DNA from: Novakomyces olei
Lineage: Eukaryota > Ascomycota > Novakomycetes > Novakomycetales > Novakomycetaceae
NCBI GenBank assembly: GCA_016906335.1
Contig: JADEYG010000002.1
Coordinates: 1,544,001 to 1,608,000 of the forward strand
DNA: 64,000 nt
Direction: 5' to 3'
Shown: positions 38,101 to 48,194 of the stretch, piece by piece
Layout of the letters: each line of letters begins with the position of its first letter
Numbering within the stretch: the first letter of the stretch is position 1
Position numbers and translations under genes: made by a program
The notes under the pieces: model-generated
What the model saw: the letters and a program-made list of their open reading frames with translations, nothing else
Database searches by the model: none
Told to the model about the DNA's origin: nothing

Positions 38101-40012
38101 GGGCCGTCGGGAACCGAGGCCGACGAAGCCGACGGCTGCAGACGGAGGGGATTTGACATTGACTCCTAGGCAGCCTTCACGCTACCTCCACAAGACTCTG
38201 ACTAATTCGTCCCTCTCTGCTGGCAATATTACAACCAATACAAGCACTACTAATAATAATAGCATCAACAACAGCAACAATAGCAACAGCAACAATAGCA
38301 ACAACAATATTGACATTAACAACAATAACAACAGCAATTACAACAATGATAATAATTTTTACGGCAACAACAACAATAAATATAATGATACTAGCACCAC
38401 TCAACCGTACGGCAAACAAGGCTGGGGCGATACGATAAAACGGTCTGTCAGTTTTGCTGCGTCGCTAAGACAGATATCCAGTCTTTTTGGAACAGATACA
38501 GACTCCACAGGCCGAAACTTGCCTGCGCTTGAACCCAATCAGCCTCCGAGCGATGTGACGGCGGCTGTCTCGGCACCTCACCAGCCTCTTGATCTGCCAA
38601 AGCCGATGCCTCGAGGGTTTAATGGCGGCACAGGCCAGGCAGGGACAGTGAAATCCTTGCCTTTGAAATCAACCTTTTTGCAATGGAGCAGGGAATACTT
38701 TTTAGAGCCGCAGATGAAACCTGCCGAGGCGGACGAGCCTGGCAGTGTCGAGTATAATCGACGGCTCTGGCGGCGTAACCGTAACGAAAGAATAATCTTT
38801 CAGACTCAACCACAGAAAACTCTGGCAGCTACTGGCGACTGGACAAAGCCGTTGGGGAGTATTGCCACACCAACTCAGCCATCTCGACTGCTCTTTCACC
38901 AGTTTGAGAGGCATTTTATCATCGCTGACGACTGGGACTCGTTGAGCGTTTACGATTGGTCTACACGGCAATGCCTTTCCCAGTTTTCTGCCGGCAATCC
39001 GCCTCTCAGTCGCATTACGGAGCTCAAACTGTTGAACGAGGACGACGCTGCCATTTTAGCAGTGGGCACGAGCGACGGAGTCGTCAAACTGTACCGTCAC
39101 TATGACGAGAGCACGAGTCATGTGGGCAGCAGTATTACGAGTGGCACAGCCCACAACGGCAGCACCCATATTAATGCCAATATTAACACCAAAATTACCA
39201 ATTACGGAAATAATAATTACGGAAATAATAACGGTATCGGAAACAATAACGGTATCGGAACGGGTCCCGAGATGGTGACAGCCTGGCGCGCCTTGACGGA
39301 TCTGCTTCCGTCCAACCGGAGCAGCGGCCTTGTTGCCGACTGGCAACAAGGCCGGGGAACGTTCCTGATTGGCGGAGACGTCAAGGTGATTCGGGTATGG
39401 GACGCTCCGAGGGAAACGTGCCTGACCGACGTACCGGCCAGGTCCGGCAGCTGTGTAACCAGCTTATCCTCGGATCAAGTTGCCGGTAATGTTTTTGTTG
39501 CCGGGTTCGGGGACGGAGCCGTCCGTGTCTATGACAGACGCATCCCGCCTCGGGACAGTATGGTGAGGGTCTGGAAGGAGCACCGGGCTTGGGTCTCGGG
39601 CGTTCATATGCAGCGGGGCGGCAATCGCGAATTGCTCTCCGCCAGTATGGCTGGTGACGTTCGGCAGTGGGATATTCGTATGAATAAATCAATATCCTCG
39701 TTTGTTGCACATACGGGAGGGCTCCGGTCACTTGCTGTTCACGAACACGCTCCTGTTTTTGCCACTGGCAGCGTTGCGCAGTACGTTAAACTGTTCCAAA
39801 TCGGATCGAAAAAGCCGATTTCTACGTTTAGACAATCCTCGGCACCCTCGTTCCTACACCCGCCTCCACGAGGAGCAACTGCCTCCGTAACAGGACTCGT
39901 TTTTCACCCACATTGTATGATTCTGGCAGCTGCCGCTAATGGCGAGAATAACGTGTCGCTCATGACGTGTGACGATCCCCGCACGCTGGTTCAGCAGGCT
40001 GCAGAGTACTGA
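35164..40012 (+). CDS. KOG1: TORC1 scaffold Kog1/Raptor
   Basis: Substrate-recruiting scaffold of TOR complex 1. Exons 35164-35412 and 35681-40012 give about 1526 residues. The 268-nt intron is a minisatellite with a TACTAAC branch. Exon 1 encodes an Ala/Pro repeat and the N-terminus. The Raptor conserved (caspase-like) domain is clear: [59 protein letters not shown] and PCIYVYDCSAAGNVL. HEAT repeats follow (LRHWLIMCIGTQWRDF, QDPVPEVRAASVYALTTFLG). A long low-complexity Asn/Ser region (DNA 38240-38390) precedes the C-terminal seven-bladed WD40 domain (VIRVWDAPRETC, GDGAVRVYDRR, VRQWDIRM). Three telomere-like CCCTAA units are read in frame at 37810-37827. Complete. Confidence 0.96.
35430..35620. 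repeat. minisatellite in KOG1 intron, unit GAGAATACGAAAA
   Basis: About fourteen copies of a 13-15 bp purine-rich unit, with GAGCACACGAAAA variants, occupy most of the intron. Confidence 0.9.
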
Positions 40013-40744
40013 GTAGATACGAATATATAGCTGAATATAATATTAATTATAATATTAATTATAATATTAATATAAAAAATTATATATAATCGACTAAAAG
40101 AAAATGAAATAAAAACGAGTATCTGATGGCATTATGATTGGGGAAGCTGAAACAATATTCATTGCATCATAGTTATAGAACGCCGAGATTAATATTCAGG
40201 ATGCAATATTTTGAACACCTCTTGACGACAATGGCAACGTTCTACTTCTACACTTTATTCAACACTGTCATGGTTTTATTGAAATGTATCAAACGTTAGT
40301 ATCAAGCAACTTTTGGCAGCTGAGGTACATCCCCTGAGACCAGCTTACGCTTACATCCTTTGCTAGGCAAAAACAGCTATTTCAATTTAGCACAAAATAA
40401 AACAGATTCTGCCGTCTCACGGAATAATCAGTTATATCTTTTGGAGGAGATGTAGTAATGACCTGTTGATGGTATTAGATATTAAAGATTTAATAATTAA
40501 AGTAAACAAAAAAGAAAAGTATAGAATAAGCTAATAGTACTGCTGGACCGTTGACAGGAACAGAAGAAAGAATACAATACAATGAAGCGCAGGTATCACA
40601 AAACACTTGAACCGGACAATGCCAAGATACCCACGGCGACTGTACAGGACCAAACAAGGCCTTCATCGTTGAGGTTTTAAAAAAAAATAAATGATTATTT
40701 TTTTCTTTTTCTGGTTAATATGTTCATTATAGTGTACATTGCGC
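40013..40744. other. convergent 3' spacer KOG1 / Sur7-like gene
   Basis: Mostly AT-rich. A 32-codon plus-strand frame (40582-40680) beginning MKRRYHKTLEP is present but too short to call. No RNA gene was recognised. Confidence 0.55.
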
Positions 40745-41837
40745 CTATTCGCGGGAAACATCAACACCGTTCTCCGTGACACCGTTTTCCTCGGCAAAGT
40801 TGAGTTTCCGGTTACGCATCCACTGAGGCATTCCTCCGCCAGACCCACGTGTCCGTCCGGAACTGCTTCCACCAAGTCCACAGCCAAGGCAGAAATGGAT
40901 GAAAGAAATTACTAAACAAGCCCAGATTGTCCAGGTGAAGGCCATTGCTTTTACACCGACTTGAGAGTCTTCACCGAAATCGCGAAACCGATTGCGAGCC
41001 AAAACGTACAAAATAGTGTCAACAATAGCAGTCGCAGTATGCATGAATAAAGCAAACTGATGGATTAGTATCGTAAATAGTATGCACAAACAAAGGTAAA
41101 CTAGTAAACAGAAACAAGTATAGTAAACGTATGGTAAATGTGTGGTAAATTTATGGTAAATAAACAACACAACCAGAGCAATGCATCCAAACAAATCCTA
41201 AAATCCCAGCCAACTCTAAAAAATAAAAACGAATCAAGAGGGTAATATCCAAAATTAAAAAGCAGCAACAAAATCAAGGCTGAACCCAAACGCTAGAGAA
41301 CTTACGCCTGTGAAAATACTGGCGATGCCAGCAAAAATCCGGCCAAAAACAGAAGTCAAGCTGCCCAGCAGTGCGAGCGAGATAAGGATAGTAGAGATCA
41401 GCCAGAAAGCAAAATTGAACCGCGAAAGGTAGAACCAGTAATTGCTGTGCTCTACAAACGAGGGCGGTACGTTGTCCGTGTTGAACATATTCTGTGGCTG
41501 AAAGGGGAATCCGGCATCGACGGGCGAGCAGTTCACACTGCGACCGTTACGGCTTCCACACACGTTCCACAGCGTAAAGTGCACAATACCGTCAGGAGAG
41601 TCGGGAATAGTGCCGCCGGTTATATTGCGCACCGTTGTGCGCAGCATGAAAAACGTTGGCAGCGGAAAGCCGCCGTCTGTGCCTGCAAGAATGATAAAGT
41701 AGACGAGTAGCGTAGCACCCATCAGCAGCAGGAGAGCAGGCAGGGAGAATAGAGCGGCTATAAAAAAAAGAAAACATGTTAGTTCCAAGTATCATTTGAT
41801 GCTTTGTTGTTGCTTTGCTCGTCTTACTTTTCGCCAT
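40745..41837 (-). CDS. Sur7/PalI-family plasma-membrane protein
   Basis: Four-pass membrane protein of the Sur7/PalI group, which acts at eisosome-linked membrane patches and in pH or stress sensing. The first exon is ten bases (41837-41828). Exons 41757-41306 and 41056-40745 follow, giving about 257 residues. Introns are 70 and 249 nt. Segments in order are a first membrane helix (LFSLPALLLLMGATLLVYFI), an extracellular loop with the family pattern HFTLWNVCGSRNGRSVNCSP, a second helix (FAFWLISTILISLALLGSLT), a third (FALFMHTATAIVDTILYVL), and a fourth (FTWTIWACLVISFIHFCLGC). A short Gly/Arg-rich cytosolic tail ends the protein. The loop cysteine pair W-N-x-C...C is intact. Confidence 0.85.
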
Positions 41838-42869
41838 TGTGATGGAGATGCGAAGCTGCTAATGCTCAGCGATAGAGTTGTCAAACGGTTGGAAAAGCGA
41901 AACCTACAAGTTTATAATAAAGTCAGACTTTCAAAGTGGTAAACCCTCTAAACTAACTTCGTCATAGCCGAAAATATAGTAAATATAAACAGTCCGCAAA
42001 CGCACTTACGTTGCTGGGGCAACGCAACCGATGCGGAGTATTTACTGCAGGCATAAAAAGGTACGAAAAATTTTGTATGTCTGTGTACTATTGCCGAATT
42101 AGTATTACTATGTAATTTATGGCGTACTTGGCACCATACTTATTATCCATAGCTTTTTGCCAATCCTTCTTTACTTGTCAACCGTCTACTTTGTTTAGTT
42201 TGCCCACCGTCTAGTTGTTTAGTAGCACCTCGTGTAGCCCGTGCCCTTTTTCACGCTGCCCATTTACTATACATTTACAGTGTGATGGATGATGTGAATT
42301 ACAGTTTGTAGCGTACGATCGTGCTCAGCCATACATAGTATGGTAAGCAGCTTGATCGACATTGACGTCACAGCTTTGGCAGATGTGCAATTACTTGTGT
42401 AGAGACTTGCTTTACTCAATTTGGATGAAAACATTCATCGGTGGTCGGCTGTTTGGCTATTGGTACTTCTGTGTCCGCCAATAAACAAATGGGCAAAGGA
42501 TTTGTTATGACGAAGGTTGTGCGCAACCAATTAATAATTTGCTCCCTTGTTTACTTGTTTGCGCGCACAGTGTCTTCTTGCAATATTAAGCAAATATTTT
42601 TGTGAATGTTGCTTTCTACATTGTGTTGATTACTTGTCCATCGTGCCTTGTATTAGTTGACGTTTGTCTGAGCGCCCATAAGCAATAATGTGAGTGGCTC
42701 ACAAGACTGCTTGTGTGCGCTGATGCCAAAGTCTATTTAAATTTGTGGGTACATATACGCGCAGACACAAGCAGGGTAGGGTATAGCAGTCAGCAGTCAC
42801 AGTACAAACAGCAGTGTACACAGTGGGACTAGACGCATCTGTACAACACTCACATAGCAAATCAGCAAC
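41838..42869. other. divergent upstream region of Sur7-like gene and RPS11
   Basis: One kilobase without a gene. Visible sites are an X-box-like GTTGCTGGGGCAAC at 42010-42023, a palindromic CRE (TGACGTCA) at 42363-42370, a short duplicated ACCGTCTA...TTTAGT block near 42180-42220, and TATTTAAA about 130 bp before the RPS11 start. Confidence 0.6.
42363..42370 (+). promoter_or_regulatory. palindromic CRE (TGACGTCA)
   Basis: A full ATF/CREB-type site about 500 bp upstream of RPS11 and 530 bp upstream of the Sur7-like gene. Which gene it serves, if either, is unknown. Confidence 0.3.
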
Positions 42870-43349
42870 ATGGCTACGGAGCTCGTGGTCCAAAGCGAGC
42901 GTGCTTTCCAGAAGCAGCCGCATATCTTTCTCAATTCCAAGGCCGCTATCGGCAAGAAGACAAAGGCCAAGGATCGGCGCTGGTACAAGGATGTAGGCCT
43001 CGGTTTCAAGACGCCTGCGACTGCCATCTCTGGACACTACATTGACAAAAAATGTCCGTTTGTCGGACAGGTCAGCATCCGCGGCCGTATTCTGACGGGA
43101 CAAGTCGTATCAACCAAGATGCACCGTACTATCGTTATTCGACGCGAGTATCTTCACTATATCCCTAAATACAACCGTTACGAGAAGCGCCACAAGAACC
43201 TTTCTGCTCACGTTTCCCCTGCTTTCCGTGTGAACGAGGGCGATATCGTTACCGTCGGTCAGTGCCGCCCGCTTTCAAAGACGGTGCGCTTCAACGTACT
43301 GCGTGTCGTAACGCACTCTGAGGGTCCCAAGGCTTTTGGCAAATTTTAG
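42870..43349 (+). CDS. RPS11: 40S ribosomal protein S11 (uS17)
   Basis: Small-subunit ribosomal protein of 159 residues in one exon. It begins [20 protein letters not shown] and continues with [71 protein letters not shown] and [18 protein letters not shown], the complete S11 pattern. Codon use is biased toward C-ending codons, as expected for strong expression. It has no upstream ATG close to the start, unlike many neighbours. Its 3' end faces TSR2, a ribosome-assembly gene. Confidence 0.98.
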   Translation: MATELVVQSERAFQKQPHIFLNSKAAIGKKTKAKDRRWYKDVGLGFKTPATAISGHYIDKKCPFVGQVSIRGRILTGQVVSTKMHRTIVIRREYLHYIPKYNRYEKRHKNLSAHVSPAFRVNEGDIVTVGQCRPLSKTVRFNVLRVVTHSEGPKAFGKF

Positions 43350-43382
43350 CTTATCGACCAAATGTAATTGCATACACACATA

Positions 43383-43655
43383 TTACCATTGATGGGAGGC
43401 AAATTGTTCTTTTATCAGGGCTATTGTGCGCTGTAGGACGTTATATGTATTTGTAGAGACGGTGCCTAGCGTTTGCTTGTAGTGTGCTGTAGTGTTGCTA
43501 TAATTTTGCTGTAGAGTCTAGTCCCTTACGAGATTAAGATCGTTACCCGACGCCAGACACAGACTTTGAATCTTGTACGCGCCAAGGTAGCCAAGGTAGC
43601 GGGCGTCCTTGTACTCGATTTTACAGTGCCAAAGGAGGTATTGCCCATTATTCAT
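43383..43655 (-). CDS. possible small two-exon gene, unrecognised
   Basis: Exon 1 (43655-43530) begins MNNGQYLLWHCKIEYKDARY and continues in coding-like style. The frame reaches a GTAAGG donor in phase 0. A CCTACAG acceptor at 43431 leads into RTIALIKEQFASHQW and a stop at 43383, for 57 residues. The sequence lies between RPS11 and TSR2 and could instead be conserved 3' UTR. The opposite strand of exon 1 is also open. No family was recognised. Confidence 0.3.
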
Positions 43656-43682
43656 TAATTGATCTATAATACAAATTTCTGT

Positions 43683-44392
43683 CTAGCGCCGTTTGACCAT
43701 AATAAATCCGTCTTCGTCTATCTCTGGATCATTGCTTTGCGGCCGCGAGGGAACATCAGCAGGCTGCTGCCCTATTTCCGGTTGTCCTATTTCCGGCTTT
43801 TCTAAAGACGGAACCCTTTTCAGCCCTGAATGTAAATTGTACAGCTCTCTCACAGCTCCAAAATTATTTTGCTCGCACTCGTTCCACACTTGGCAAACGT
43901 GCCGTGCCAGCTACCCAATTAGCGCGTATTCTCCATAGTTGCAATGAAAAAAATTAAATAAGAGATCAAATTAAATAGTGTTCAAATTAAATAGTGCTCA
44001 AGCATACAAGGTAAGCAGAATCGTCCTCCAATTCAGCGCTATACTCGTCGGCCATAATTTGGAGCAAAGTGTCCTCGACGTCTTCTGCCTCAACGTCTCC
44101 GTCTATAATGAATTAATATAAATTGTGAAAAAGTCTTCGTACCGCCAAACATGTCCACGACCACACCGCCCATCCAGTCTCGTATATCTGCAGACTCGGG
44201 ACCCGCCCATTCCTCGTCCACAGCTTTAGCCAATACGGGCCACGCGTAGATTAGTACGCCGACTGCATATTCAAAGTACTCCTGTCTCCGTGACTGGTCG
44301 TTAAACTGCGGTGCACTGGTTTGCGCACCATTGGCGGCAGTGCTGTCAGTCTCCGCGATCCCAATTTCTGTGCCGTCTGCGGTCGCGTCCAT
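43683..44392 (-). CDS. TSR2: pre-rRNA processing protein Tsr2
   Basis: Escortin that carries Rps26 to the nucleus and is needed for 20S pre-rRNA maturation. Exons 44392-44143, 44102-44008 and 43910-43683 give about 190 residues. Introns are 40 and 97 nt. The family core is plain: YFEYAVGVLIYAWPVLAKAV, DEEWAGPESADIRDWMGGVV and DMFG, followed by the acidic EDTLLQIMADEYSAELEDDS and VCQVWNECEQNNFGAV. The C-terminus is acidic and ends DEDGFIMVKRR. The start is the first in-frame ATG; longer frames open only with TTG. A duplicated PEIGQ pair lies near residue 155. Confidence 0.9.
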
Positions 44393-44695
44393 ATCCTCGG
44401 TCCGCAACGACGACTCCAAACTCGATATTTGTCGCCGGAAAATAATTTATTCTTTATTCTTTTAGCACTAGTAATAATTATTTATACTAGTAGATCAGAT
44501 AAACTTGATTAGATAAGATAAAGTATAGCCAGCCAATAGGCGTGGAGGGTCGTCGACGTCGGGTCCTGACGTCGATGAAGAGTACTCAAACAAATGCTTT
44601 GTGTAAATTAGATGAGCGTCGTAGAGTCGCCAATGACGCAGACCTCAATGGAACAAATGGATCATATACTTACATAAATTAATAGCCAATCTTTT
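44393..44695. other. TSR2 upstream region
   Basis: AT-rich, with a paired GTCGACGTCGGG and TGACGTCGATG near 44552-44577 (CRE-like half sites). No gene was seen. Confidence 0.5.
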
Positions 44696-45010
44696 TTATA
44701 GTTTTTTGTAACAATTGCCGTCATCTATTGTGGTTATGGTTTCAATCTTGAGCTTGACATTACACTGAGCGTTTAAAGCTTGCCAATGAGCCCGTGTCAA
44801 ATCTGACGATTTTTTTTTTCTTTCTTGCTCGCAAACTATCTTTGTGCAATCGTAAACCAAATATTCTACACTATGAAATACAAAAGATCAAATATAATTA
44901 ATAAACAAACGTAGAGAACTGTAGGATCAAAGACGATAGGGTCAAAGACGATTATTTCGATAATCCAGAAATGGTCCGTTTGAACTTGAGATTCTTGACA
45001 GCCGCGCCAT
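44696..45010 (-). CDS. possible small gene, unrecognised
   Basis: A 57-codon open stretch (44865-44696) reads like a protein end: ...YLVYDCTKIVCEQERKKK... then AHWQALNAQCNVKLKIET and CYKKL-stop. It can be joined in phase to a first exon 45010-44950 (MARLSRISSSNGPFLDYRNN), giving 76 residues. The donor there is the weak GTCTTT, and the upstream 130 bases are open in other frames too, so the exon structure is unsure. It follows the DUF255 gene on the same strand. No family was recognised. Confidence 0.3.
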
Positions 45011-45121
45011 TTCAAAGCTTACTTTTGGATTTCAGAACCCTGTACGCGATACTAATATCTACGTGCCATTTTTCGAAATATTATTACATTATGATGATAA
45101 ACAATAAATTAAAATGGCAGA

Positions 45122-47912
45122 CTAAGCTGCATGTCTGGACGTAGAGGCGCCCGCTAATGCAGCATGTAATGCTTCTGGTGTAGTGAGCGGCTCTTCACAC
45201 CTATAATCTCTACAAATATACGCCGTGGAATTGTCAGATTCCTTTGGCGAAAATTGTAGCAGGTGCGGATTGCGTTTGAATAGCCAGTTGCCTTTTTGAT
45301 TCTCCTGTTCCGTGTTCACAAAAACGGTTACATAATGAGGCAGAAAAGCGGTTCGAGTTACTTCCAACATCGCTTTTGTTCGTGGATTGCTGTACGCTCC
45401 AGCAATTACAATTTGCCCGACCCCATGCGATAAAAGGGGGACGCAGGCCGCTAAATAATTGGCTGCATAAGGCATACTATCAAGCAACGGCTGAAAACCG
45501 GCTAGTGTTTTGGAAGCAATTGCTTTGTACGAATCATCACCTGTCAGGGCAGAGAGACGAAACAAGTTTTCAACCGAAATCGAATTGGCACTCGGTTCAG
45601 CCATGTCCGTGTCTGCCAAGAATTAATATGGCAATTTTGAACATATCAAATAGTAAACTATAAAACTAAAACGAAATCTACAAAGAATGAAGACTAAAAC
45701 ATACCACTTTTCTTTCTCAGAATCACGTCTTTGGCTGAGGCCTCGGTAGTGTAAAACCCTCCATTATCCGTGTCAAGAAACAACTCATTCTGCTTATCTT
45801 GCAATTCTGCCGCCCACTGAATCCACTGCGGATCAAAACTTGCGATATATATATCGATTAAGCCTATAACAGTTAGCATTCAAGATCCACGTGCTAAGCA
45901 AACAGAGTAATAGTGACAATAATGCGTTTTTGACATGTTTTATCAACAATGTTTAGTGTGCAACTCACCTTTTATCAAAAAAGCATAGTCATCAGAAAAC
46001 GCGACTGGGTCGCCTGCACCTTCACGATATATGCGAGTTAATCGACCAGTCGAAGAATCATATAGGCTTTGCCGGATAAACTGTGCGCAATCAACAGCAG
46101 ACGCCAATACCTCTGTATCGTTAAACGCTCGAGCGGCAGTAGCTAGTCCAGAAATGGCCAGCCCATTCCATGCGGTAATGATTTTATCGTCCAAGTGAGG
46201 ACGAGGCCTTTCTGAGTTTCGCCAGTTTAACAAATTCGAGCGGCATTGCTCCAGGGTTTTTTGGACTTTAACTTCAGGCTGATTAAACTCTTTTGCAATT
46301 TCGCTGATTGATTTCGAGACTCGCAAAGTGTTTTTACCAGCAAGTTCGTGGTGAGGATCGTACCGGGCGTCCACATTGCCACCGTCTTGGATGCCCCAAT
46401 AAGCAGCGGCCAGTTTTGCGTCTGCGCCCAAAAGCTCATCAAACTCCTTACGCTCCCAAACATAAAACGCGCCTTCTTTTGTCTTCGTGTCGGCCCTAGT
46501 TGGAAGCGAGTCCGCGTCTTCTGCCGAGTAAAAAGCATTGCTTGCCCGTAATGCATCTTGATTTAAATACGTAATTACATCATAGGCGGCTTTCTTGAAC
46601 ATTGGGCGATGCGAAAGTTGAAAGGCTTCCGTATACGCAGTCAATAATTGAGCTTGGTCGTACAACATTTTTTCAAAATGTGGCAGAGACCAGTCTTGGG
46701 TAACAGAATAGCGTGAAAATCCATGACCAATTTGATCGTGAATGGCTCCTTGCCAAATGGCCTCCAGCGTCTTTGCAGACATTTCCAATGCATGCTTGCG
46801 TTCAGTTGCAGAAATAGTCGGCTCTAGCCCAGCAGCAATTCGATGAAGCATAAGCAGGGAAACGGGGGTCGGAAATTTCGGTGCACTGCCGAACCCACCA
46901 TTTTCTGAATCGAACCGTTTTTGCTGAAATATATATGCTTTCCTCAATACATGGTCCCAGTGAGGCTTCGAAGCGGATGGCGTATCGTTCTGACACCCTG
47001 TGTTAGACAATATTGATAACATAAAAAGGAAAACGGCAAACAAAAGCTGCAATGGGGTATCAAATACTGTAAACAAACAGCTTTAAACGGGAAAGCAAGT
47101 TGAGCATACATTAAGATCTTTTAATTGATTAAACATTTCGTCTGCAGATTTACGACACTTTTCTGGTTGTGTTGACCATAGTTGCGAGACACGGCCTAGC
47201 ACGTCTAGGAACGATGGACCTCTGACTCCAGCTGAAGATCCAGGACCGGCAAAGTAAGTGCCACCAAAGATTGGTTTGAGCTCAGGTGTTAAAAACACCT
47301 AGATAGGATTAAGTTTTGAGCCTGACAAATTTGGACCTGCCGAATTCTTTTTCTTATGACAGGCTTGCTTCTTCTTTTATTTTCTTTCTTTTATTTTCTT
47401 TCTTTCTTCCTCGACGCATCTTCTACTGCACTTACATTTAAGGGCCAACCACCAGAGCCGGTTGTAGCTTGAACAAATGCCTAAAGATCAGTATGACAAA
47501 GGTTCTTAGCAACATTACCATGTATATTGCATCAATATCGGGCCGCTCCTCCCGATCGACCTAAACTTTAGCGGGTGGCGGATAGTCAATCATCTCACTT
47601 TGATACTGATAAAATTGTCGTTCAGCTGATCGGCAACTTGGTCATTTTCAAAACTTTCATGCTCCATTACGTGACACCTGCTTTTAGCAATCGTTCAAAC
47701 GCAAGCGAAATGTCTAATTACCAGTGGCACGTGGAGTAGCCAATCGATAGAAAGATAAGCTTTTGCTCGCGACGCGCTTGATCTAGTACGACTGGCTTCC
47801 ACTCGTTCCAGCGGACAGGGTTCGCCATATGCTGGCGCAAGTACGGCGACTTTGCATACTGTAGGGCATTAAGAGAGGCCGACATAGTGCTGCTGGCACG
47901 CAAACGGTTCAT
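45122..47912 (-). CDS. DUF255 thioredoxin-domain protein (SPATA20/YyaL family)
   Basis: Large conserved protein with an N-terminal thioredoxin-like domain and a C-terminal (alpha/alpha)6 sugar-isomerase-like region; its substrate is unknown. Eight exons are in phase: 47912-47722, 47677-47599, 47560-47519, 47480-47436, 47298-47110, 46989-45969, 45863-45705 and 45612-45122, giving about 738 residues. Exons 3 and 4 are only 42 and 45 nt. Key blocks are [37 protein letters not shown] (the CxxC motif, with the Trp codon split by intron 1), [99 protein letters not shown] and [15 protein letters not shown]. Complete. Confidence 0.92.
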
Positions 47913-48194
47913 GGCTGAAGACTGTTTAAATCATTTCACCTCGTTGCGACTCGGTTTTGTTGATCATTATGACATAATACAGCAGAATAATCTTTATCGG
48001 CCAGTTTTGTATTATGTAATTACTGCTTGAGGAAACGGTAGGGAGACGGGCCCCGTCTCCCTAATTCCTATCTTTTATTCTGCCATACGATAAAACTGGG
48101 ACGTGTATCATATTGCTCAAATGATGTAAATAATCAATAAATAATAATATAATCTAAACCGTTTCGCCAGTCCATCGATGTACGCTAAAGAAAG

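Noticed and set aside
40582-40680. 32-codon frame MKRRYHKTLEP...
   Set aside because: Too short to separate from chance; no splice or promoter context.
43523-43640. plus-strand frame YEIKIVTRRQTQTLNLV between RPS11 and TSR2
   Set aside because: Open on this strand too, but with no ATG or acceptor to begin it; the minus-strand reading has a start and a phase-matched second exon.
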